Assembly: GCA_035690885.1 (NCBI GenBank)
Contig: DASSKC010000134.1
Span: 1 to 12,197, forward strand
DNA: 12,197 nt
Reading direction: 5' to 3'
Source: Oleiagrimonas sp035690885
GTDB taxonomy: Bacteria; Pseudomonadota; Gammaproteobacteria; Xanthomonadales; Rhodanobacteraceae
In this document: positions 7,958 to 12,197 of the stretch, one piece after another
Layout: each line of letters starts with the position of its first letter
Position numbering within the stretch: position 1 is the stretch's first letter
Translations under genes and position numbers: made by a program
The notes under the pieces: model-generated
Database searches by the model: none
What the model saw: only the letters and a program-made list of their open reading frames with translations
What the model was told of the DNA's origin: nothing

Positions 7958-8173
7958 TCACCTCTGCGCCTGCTCCAGCATCTTGCGCGCATGCGCACGC
8001 GTCTCGCGCGTGATGTCGATGCCGCCGAGCATGCGCGCCAGTTCGTCGTGGCGCGCGGCGGTGTCGAGTGCGGCGATGAGGGTGGCGGTGTTCTTGCCGT
8101 CGGTGTGCTTGTCGACTTTCAGGTGGGCGTGGCCTTGCGCCGCCACCTGCGGCAGATGCGTGACGCACAAGAA
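7958..8173 (-). pseudogene. recN: Orphan 3' end of recN (DNA repair ATPase)
   Basis: Reading leftward on the minus strand from about 8170, the frame gives LCVTHLPQVAAQGHAHLKV, then DELARMLGGIDITRETRAHA, and stops at 7958. This is the C-terminal 70 residues of RecN, the SMC-like double-strand-break repair protein of about 555 residues: the D-loop/H-loop part of the ATPase head. Everything upstream is missing. The residues before it (MTNQNSFSQSYGFRSVCH) do not look like RecN, and the IS66 end starts 70 bp further on. An intact recN must lie elsewhere if the cell has one; this piece cannot function alone. It converges on the aspartic protease gene with a 23-bp gap. Confidence 0.8.
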
Positions 8174-8243
8174 GTGGCACACCGACCTGAAACCATACGA
8201 TTGGCTGAACGAATTTTGGTTTGTCACGGAGGGCGGATTTACA

Positions 8244-8267
8244 GTAAGCGTCAGGTGATCTCACCTG
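8244..8267. repeat. IS66 terminal repeat downstream of tnpC (IRR)
   Basis: GTAAGCGTCAGGTGATC followed by TCACCTG. The end contains an internal palindrome, CAGGTGA-TC-TCACCTG, just outside the tnpC stop codon. The same end occurs inverted at 10603-10626 and as both halves of the palindrome at 10835-10866. Confidence 0.85.
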
Positions 8268-9797
8268 TTACAGCTGCTCCGAATGTGCCAACGGCAACAA
8301 GGATTCGATATCACGGTCTTTGGTCGTCGGCAGCCGGATCAGCGTATCGGTCAGCCAGGCGTGCGGATTCAGGCCGTTGGCCTTGGCGGTGGCAATCAGG
8401 CTCATGATGGCGGCAGCACGTTTGCCCGCGCTTTCGCTGCCGGCAAACAGCCAGTTCTTGCGACCGATGGCGATTGGGCGGATGGCACGCTCGATGGGGT
8501 TGTTGTCGATCGGCCACGCGCCGTTTTGCACGTAGCGCGCCAGCGCGTCCCAGCGCTTGAGGGTGTAGCTGACGGCTTTGTGCAGGCCGGTGCTTCCCAG
8601 CACTTTGGGCGCCAGGTTATCCAGCCAGGTTTTGAGTGCGTCCAGCACGGGTATGGCCAGACGCTGCCGTTGTCGCCCGCGCTCGGCATCGTCCAGATCA
8701 CGCAGTTTGGCTTCGATGTGATACAGCGTCTGGATGTGCTCCAGCGCTTTCTTGGCAACCGGACTGCCGTTCGCTTTCCACGCGTCGTGAAACTTGCGCC
8801 GCGCATGCGCCCAGCACGCCAGTTCGGTGACACCCTGGGCAAAAATCTGCTGGTAACCACCAAAGCCATCCACCATCAGGGTGCCGCGCCATGGCCCGAG
8901 GAAGGCGGCGACGTGCTTGCCGGCACGGCTGGGTCGGTAGTCAAACACGATGATCGGTGTCTGGGCGGTGTTGCGGTAGGCAAACAGATAGGTTTGTTTG
9001 GTTTTGCCCTTGCCGGGTGTCAGCTGACGCATGGGCGTTTCATCGGCATGCAGGATCGGCGCGGCAAGCAGGCGGGCTTGCAGAGCATCAACCAGGGGTT
9101 GCAGCCGCAGCCCGATCACCCCGCACCATTCGGCCAGCGTGGTACGCGAGATGGTCACGCCATGACGGGCCATGATCGCTTCCTGGCGATACAGGGGCAG
9201 ATGATCGGCATACTTCTGGATGGCGATCTGCGCCAGCAGACCCGGCGCGGCCAGTCCGCGATCAATGATGGCCGGCGCGACCGGCTCGGCCACGATGTGT
9301 TCGCAAGGCCGACAGGCATATTGCGGATAAACGTCGCGGCGGACAAAAAATTCCAGTGGCTTGACGTCCAGCTTTTCACTGACGTGCTCGCCGATCCGGA
9401 CCAGCTCCTGGCCGCACTGGGGGCAATCGCACGCATCCGGCTCATGGATGGTTTCCTCGCGTGGCAGGTCATCCGGCAAGGTGCGACGGACGGGCTTGCG
9501 CCGGGGACGTTGCGCGACCGGACGGTCCGACTGAAGCGCGTCCAGTTCCGCCTGCAACGCCGCGATGTCGGCGGCCATGGATTCATCGAACAAGTCACGT
9601 TGTACCGCCGTCATGGCCTCGGACTTGGCATCGAAACTCACGCGGCGCAAACGCGCCAGCTCGTGGGTGAGCTTGTCGATCTTCACATCGCGGGTGTGGA
9701 TGGTGCGGTCGCGTGCGGCGATCACCGCGGACTGCTCGCGCACCAGCGTGCGCAAGGTCTCGATATCGGTGATGGCGTCCAACGCGGCGGTGTCCAT
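8268..9797 (-). CDS. tnpC: IS66 transposase TnpC
   Basis: This 509-residue transposase is full length for the family. It has an N-terminal coiled-coil/leucine-rich region (residues 10-90), and a zinc-finger-like pair CPQC (125-128) and CRPC (162-165). The DDE catalytic core follows: Asp252 in HADETPMRQL, Asp310 in LMVDGFGGYQ, and Glu436 in IDNNPIERAIRP. The family motifs CWAHARRKFHDA (328-339) and GRKNWLFAGS (445-454) are intact. The C-terminus (LPLAHSEQL) ends one base from the terminal repeat. It starts 18 bp after tnpB and is read from the same strand, so the three genes form a compact operon. Nothing suggests inactivation. Confidence 0.97.
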   Translation of the reverse strand: MDTAALDAITDIETLRTLVREQSAVIAARDRTIHTRDVKIDKLTHELARLRRVSFDAKSEAMTAVQRDLFDESMAADIAALQAELDALQSDRPVAQRPRRKPVRRTLPDDLPREETIHEPDACDCPQCGQELVRIGEHVSEKLDVKPLEFFVRRDVYPQYACRPCEHIVAEPVAPAIIDRGLAAPGLLAQIAIQKYADHLPLYRQEAIMARHGVTISRTTLAEWCGVIGLRLQPLVDALQARLLAAPILHADETPMRQLTPGKGKTKQTYLFAYRNTAQTPIIVFDYRPSRAGKHVAAFLGPWRGTLMVDGFGGYQQIFAQGVTELACWAHARRKFHDAWKANGSPVAKKALEHIQTLYHIEAKLRDLDDAERGRQRQRLAIPVLDALKTWLDNLAPKVLGSTGLHKAVSYTLKRWDALARYVQNGAWPIDNNPIERAIRPIAIGRKNWLFAGSESAGKRAAAIMSLIATAKANGLNPHAWLTDTLIRLPTTKDRDIESLLPLAHSEQL

Positions 9798-9815
9798 GGG
9801 TCGATGATGACGCGC

Positions 9816-10157
9816 TCACACGACTTTCGACAGTGTCGACGGACCCATGGACAAACGCTGCCAATCGATACCGGTACACAACCAGCCAAATTGCTCGGCC
9901 TGCAGTGTCCACACCGAGTCGTCGTGACGTGGCCACTTGAAGCCACCTTGGTGCAGCCGGCGTGTGGCCAACCACAGACCGTGACGGTCGCAACACAGCA
10001 TCTTGATGCGGGTGCGAGCTCGATTGACGAACACATAGGCATCGGACTCGCCTGGCGTGTGCTCGAGTTCCAACCGAACGTAACCGAGCAAACGATCCAT
10101 GCCGTAGCGTAGATCCATCGGCGCGGTGATCAGCCACCAGCGCTCGATGCTCAACAT
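9816..10157 (-). CDS. tnpB: IS66 family protein TnpB (Orf2)
   Basis: The 113-residue protein starts MLSIERWWLITAPMDLRYGM and carries the IS66 Orf2 pattern: PMDLRYGMDRLLGYV (13-27), SDAYVFVNRARTRIKMLCCD (37-56) and GLWLATRRLHQGGFKW (59-74). It is an accessory protein needed for transposition in IS66 elements, with biochemical role unclear. I chose the ATG at 10157-10155 because it matches the family N-terminus; the longer open frame upstream lies inside tnpA. Its ATG overlaps the tnpA stop in ATGTTGA, a typical translational coupling arrangement. Confidence 0.92.
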   Translation of the reverse strand: MLSIERWWLITAPMDLRYGMDRLLGYVRLELEHTPGESDAYVFVNRARTRIKMLCCDRHGLWLATRRLHQGGFKWPRHDDSVWTLQAEQFGWLCTGIDWQRLSMGPSTLSKVV

Positions 10158-10471
10158 GCGCCCAGTCCCTGCACCCAGCGGACAACCTGCGCGGGGTCGG
10201 CCGTCAGCGGCACGCGCAGCGTCAGGTAGTTGGGCAACACCACTTCCAGCGTGGCCATTGATGTATCGGAAGTCGTGACCGCAATGGGCATCATGCCTTT
10301 GGCCTCTGGCGCAGCACGGACTTTGAGCTTGTGGCGCCAGTAACTGAAGCTGGGCAGGGAAATCGCTTGCGCATCGCAGTAGGCGCGCTGCGTCTGGTCG
10401 CTGGCTTGCCATGCCTGGCCCAGAATGATTGCTTGCTCATGATTGGCTCCGTGTGAAGGGAGCTCCATCAC
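10151..10471 (-). CDS. tnpA: IS66 family protein TnpA (Orf1, HTH)
   Basis: This 106-residue protein is the first gene of the IS66 element. Residues 10-50 (HEQAIILGQAWQASDQTQRA, then SLPSFSYWRHKLK) form the short helix-turn-helix that characterises IS66 Orf1, and YWRHKLK is a hallmark of the family. The C-terminal half (LEVVLPNYLTLRVPLTADPA) is also typical. The start is either GTG at 10471 or ATG at 10468, which differ by one residue. It lies 23 bp inside the terminal repeat. Confidence 0.88.
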   Translation of the reverse strand: MMELPSHGANHEQAIILGQAWQASDQTQRAYCDAQAISLPSFSYWRHKLKVRAAPEAKGMMPIAVTTSDTSMATLEVVLPNYLTLRVPLTADPAQVVRWVQGLGAC

Positions 10472-10493
10472 ATCATTGGTTCGGGACGGGGTG

Positions 10494-10517
10494 AAGGTGT
10501 GGTGGGCTGACGCTTAC
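10494..10517. repeat. IS66 terminal repeat upstream of tnpA (IRL)
   Basis: Read inward on the minus strand it begins GTAAGCGTCAGCCCACC. It matches the other end over GTAAGCGTCAG and loosely after that. It lacks the internal palindrome of the tnpC-side end. It directly abuts a foreign tnpC fragment at 10518. Confidence 0.8.
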
Positions 10518-10602
10518 GACCGACACACTGATCCGGCTGCCGACGACCAAAGACCGCGATATCGAATCCTTGTTGCCGTTGGCACATTCGGAGCAGCTGT
10601 AA
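10518..10602 (+). pseudogene. tnpC: tnpC 3' fragment of a second IS66 copy, inverted
   Basis: The plus strand encodes TDTLIRLPTTKDRDIESLLP and so on to LAHSEQL-stop, matching residues 483-509 of the intact TnpC at 8268-9797. DNA differences such as ACA for ACG and CGC for CGT show it is a distinct, slightly diverged copy. Its left side is cut exactly at the end of the complete IS element. The TAA at 10600-10602 runs into an IS66 end. Confidence 0.9.
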
Positions 10603-10626
10603 CAGGTGAGATCACCTGACGCTTAC
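10603..10626. repeat. IS66 tnpC-side terminal repeat belonging to the inverted fragment
   Basis: CAGGTGAGATCACCTGAC then GCTTAC is the exact reverse complement of 8244-8267. With the tnpC tail before it, this is the true end of the second IS66 copy. It is followed at once by an unrelated part of tnpC. Confidence 0.9.
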
Positions 10627-10834
10627 GCTATAACCAGATTTTTGCCCAAGGCGTCACCGAACTGGCGTGCTGGGCGCATGCCCGACGCAAGTTTCACGAC
10701 GCGTGGAAAGCCAACGGCAGCCCGATCGCCAAGAAAGCGCTGGAGCACATCCAGACGCTGTATCACATCGAAGCCGAACTGCGTGATCTGGACGATACCA
10801 AGCGCGGGCGAAGACGGCAGGAGCTGGCCGTGCC
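10627..10834 (+). pseudogene. tnpC: tnpC internal fragment between two IS66 ends
   Basis: From 10629 the plus strand encodes YNQIFAQGVTELACWAHARR, through KALEHIQTLYHIEAELRDLD, to RRRQELAVP. This corresponds to residues 315-383 of the intact TnpC, with several substitutions (QQ to NQ, V to I, K to E, AERGRQRQR to TKRGRRRQE). It is more diverged than the 10518-10602 piece, so it may come from a third copy. It carries part of the catalytic core but cannot be active. Both borders are IS66 ends, and the order relative to the previous fragment is reversed. Confidence 0.9.
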
Positions 10835-10866
10835 GTAAGCGTCAGGTGATCTCACCTGACGCTTAC
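10835..10866. repeat. Perfect 32-bp palindrome made of two IS66 ends head to head
   Basis: GTAAGCGTCAGGTGA, then TC, then TCACCTGACGCTTAC: two perfect 15-bp arms with a 2-bp centre. Both arms match the outer part of the tnpC-side IS66 end. In the complete IS the inner arm is degenerate (TCACCTGTTAC), so only this copy is fully symmetric. No 8-bp duplication flanks it (GCCGTGCC on one side, GAACGAAG on the other). Confidence 0.9.
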
Positions 10867-11022
10867 GAACGAAGTTAAGCGCTCCGCCTAATGTCGTAAG
10901 CACGAGTTGTACGTAAAACTTACAATCCGTGCAGTACGTGCGAAGCCGCGCCATTAGCCCCACAGCCGCGCTAGGTGCCAACAGACTCGGCGCCGGACGC
11001 TGGCGGCTGACGCTTCGCGTTG
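10867..11022. other. Non-coding spacer with small stem-loops, between IS debris and the last gene
   Basis: I see no gene here. CTTACG at 10862-10867 pairs with CGTAAG downstream, and between them TTAAGCG-CTC-CGCCTAA forms a second stem with one mismatch. A further GTAAG...CTTAC pair follows. GGCTGACGCTT near 11007-11017 resembles the tnpA-side IS66 end but loses the terminal AC, so it may be a decayed end or chance. Confidence 0.4.
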
Positions 11023-12195
11023 TCAATGCGCAGCATTCACCCCCGTCGGCGCGGCCGGTCCATCCAGCTCAGGGAATCCTACCGAGAACCAATCGCACCA
11101 GTTGACCGGTCCATGCTTGGTCACAGAGATACGCAACGTATGTCCGCCATCGACCTGGAGCGCTACGTTGCTGGCAAAGTCACGATCCACGACAATGGGT
11201 TTTCGTAACAGTTTGCCATCAAGTATGAAACGTACATCCACGATACCCACGCGTTGCTTTGGAGTATCAAGTGACAGGCACTTGTGGTCAAGCTTGTTGA
11301 TACGCGGAGTCAACTCAATGCGCGATAGCCCACTGACATCAAAATCGATCCACGCCGCGTGATCAACACCAGGGTGCATGAATAACTGCGCGTCAGGTTG
11401 TGCCTTGAAGGAGCCGTATCCTTGTTGTTTGGCTACTTGGCGCGACAACATCCAACGCAAATTGCTCATCTTGCCACTGACCCGACGCTTTGCAAGCGGT
11501 CGCATGCTGGCCAGATGTTCAATATCAGCACGCATAGGGTCGTTGGTGAGTATTCGTGACGAAGGAGCCAGCTGATCTCGATACGGCCCGGGTTGTACGC
11601 AGGACGCGTCATAACAGAGCATTTGCGGCACCTTCAGCATCACTCGAGCACACCCCGAATCGCCGCTGGCCTCCACGCCGTTGTCGACCACGACGTCCAA
11701 CGCATCGACTCCCCGCACGTCCAACGTGACCAGCCGGAACGTTTTCGGTGACAGCCACGCAGCATATACATCCTTGCCATCGGCGATAACACGCACGTAT
11801 GCATCCGCCTTGTCTCGATGACAACCGAATGCCTTACCACTCAAGTATGGCCGTAGCGTCAATGATGCCAGCGCGCCGTCAAGTTGAAAGGTAGCGTGGG
11901 CTGAAGATGTCTCGGTTGGCACGAAACGCATGTTCCCGTAACTGAGGTTGACGCCCGATGAGCCAGGCTGCATCAACTTCTGCATGACGTTCAGCGATTT
12001 GTCATGCCCGACGAAGATGGTTCGTGCGGATCGAACCAGCGGCACGGCCATCGCCACATTTGCCGCAGCGATGTTGGCGTACTCAGAAAGTATTCGCTCG
12101 CGCTCAGCCTCTGGCAACGCCTTGTCATTAGCAACTCGCCCAGCAATGTAGTTGGCTAGTATATGCCCCCTCAACGGCAGGCCGGCGACATGCAT
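11023..12195 (-). CDS. Protein with two NPCBM-like carbohydrate-binding regions, probably 5'-partial
   Basis: At least 390 residues are visible. Residues 1-75 are helical (HILANYIAGRVANDKALPEA, ERERILSEYANIAAANVAMA), with no signal peptide. Residues 98-190 resemble an NPCBM-type beta-sandwich: ATFQLDGALASLTLRPYLSG, AYVRVIADGKDVYAAWLSP, VTLDVRGVDALDVVVDNG. A linker of about 80 residues follows, then residues 270-376 repeat the pattern: HAAWIDFDVSGLSRIELTPR, VDVRFILDGKLLRKPIVV, and a closing NWCDWFSVGFPEL. These modules bind sugars at the end of larger enzymes or surface proteins. ATG 12195-12193 is possible, but it lies two bases from the window edge with no visible ribosome binding site, so the gene probably begins outside. 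The stop is at 11023-11025. I cannot assign an enzymatic role; the assignment of both modules is by pattern only. Confidence 0.7.
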   Translation of the reverse strand: MHVAGLPLRGHILANYIAGRVANDKALPEAERERILSEYANIAAANVAMAVPLVRSARTIFVGHDKSLNVMQKLMQPGSSGVNLSYGNMRFVPTETSSAHATFQLDGALASLTLRPYLSGKAFGCHRDKADAYVRVIADGKDVYAAWLSPKTFRLVTLDVRGVDALDVVVDNGVEASGDSGCARVMLKVPQMLCYDASCVQPGPYRDQLAPSSRILTNDPMRADIEHLASMRPLAKRRVSGKMSNLRWMLSRQVAKQQGYGSFKAQPDAQLFMHPGVDHAAWIDFDVSGLSRIELTPRINKLDHKCLSLDTPKQRVGIVDVRFILDGKLLRKPIVVDRDFASNVALQVDGGHTLRISVTKHGPVNWCDWFSVGFPELDGPAAPTGVNAAH

Positions 12196-12197
12196 CA

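Larger units (their letters stand above)
8244..10517 (-). mobile_element. Complete IS66-family insertion sequence (tnpA-tnpB-tnpC)
   Basis: The element is 2274 bp, begins GTAAGCGTCAG at 8244 and ends CTGACGCTTAC at 10517, so its termini share an 11-bp perfect match followed by weaker similarity. It carries the three IS66 genes in standard order on the minus strand, all open. The bases outside the ends are GATTTACA (8236-8243) and GACCGACA (10518-10525). IS66 elements normally leave an 8-bp duplication, and none is present here. This suggests rearrangement or an adjacent deletion after insertion. The right flank is part of another tnpC. Confidence 0.9.

Noticed and set aside
7269..8264. 331-residue minus-strand open frame
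   Set aside because: It is antisense to the aspartic protease and passes out of frame through the recN remnant; no domain visible.
8283..10112. 609-residue open frame on the plus strand
   Set aside because: It runs antisense through tnpC and tnpB of the IS66 element and resembles no protein family.
8236..10525. Target-site duplication of the IS66 element (GATTTACA and GACCGACA)
   Set aside because: Only five of eight positions agree, and the right flank is tnpC sequence whose bases are explained by homology to the intact gene.
8244..10866. Composite transposon formed by two IS66 copies
   Set aside because: The second copy is only fragments and no cargo gene lies between them.

Overview
The window looks like chromosome of a high-GC gammaproteobacterium of the order Xanthomonadales/Lysobacterales, perhaps Rhodanobacteraceae (Dyella/Rhodanobacter type). 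The reasons are a methionine synthase split into two genes, an ArsR–methyltransferase fusion beside it, and dispersed palindromic elements of kinds I associate with this order. The assignment rests on protein resemblance and recall, not on a search.

Left third (1-4064, all minus strand) is a methionine-cycle block. It reads in transcription order: an ArsR-type HTH/SAM-methyltransferase fusion (4064-3135), a 400-bp gap filled with REP-like repeats, the homocysteine/zinc half of cobalamin-dependent methionine synthase (metH1, 2731-1634), an 83-bp gap holding a perfect 22-bp-arm inverted repeat, and the pterin/cobalamin half (metH2, 1550 to beyond the left edge). A 24-bp palindrome just upstream of the ArsR gene is a good autoregulatory operator candidate. 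MetH1 carries an unusual His/Cys-rich insertion.

Middle (4271-7934, plus strand): an intact acyl-CoA dehydrogenase, then a 594-bp long imperfect palindrome (5479-6072) built of nested hairpins with no credible gene. After it comes a visibly more AT-rich two-gene unit: a short HlyD/CvaA-like membrane protein truncated to its N-terminus, with a TAA-ATG junction to an exported protein carrying two aspartic-protease DTG motifs. This pair looks horizontally acquired and is the least explained coding part of the window.

Right third (7958-10866) is an IS scrapyard. It holds an orphan 3' end of recN, a complete IS66-family element (8244-10517, genes tnpA, tnpB and tnpC on the minus strand), and two fragments of a second tnpC in the opposite orientation, out of order and separated by IS66 ends. 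One of those junctions is a perfect 32-bp palindrome made of two IS ends head to head. The last gene (12195-11023, minus, probably entering from beyond the right edge) resembles proteins with NPCBM-type carbohydrate-binding modules.

Overall this is a core methionine and fatty-acid metabolism segment joined to an accessory region remodelled by IS66. No CRISPR array, rRNA or tRNA was seen.
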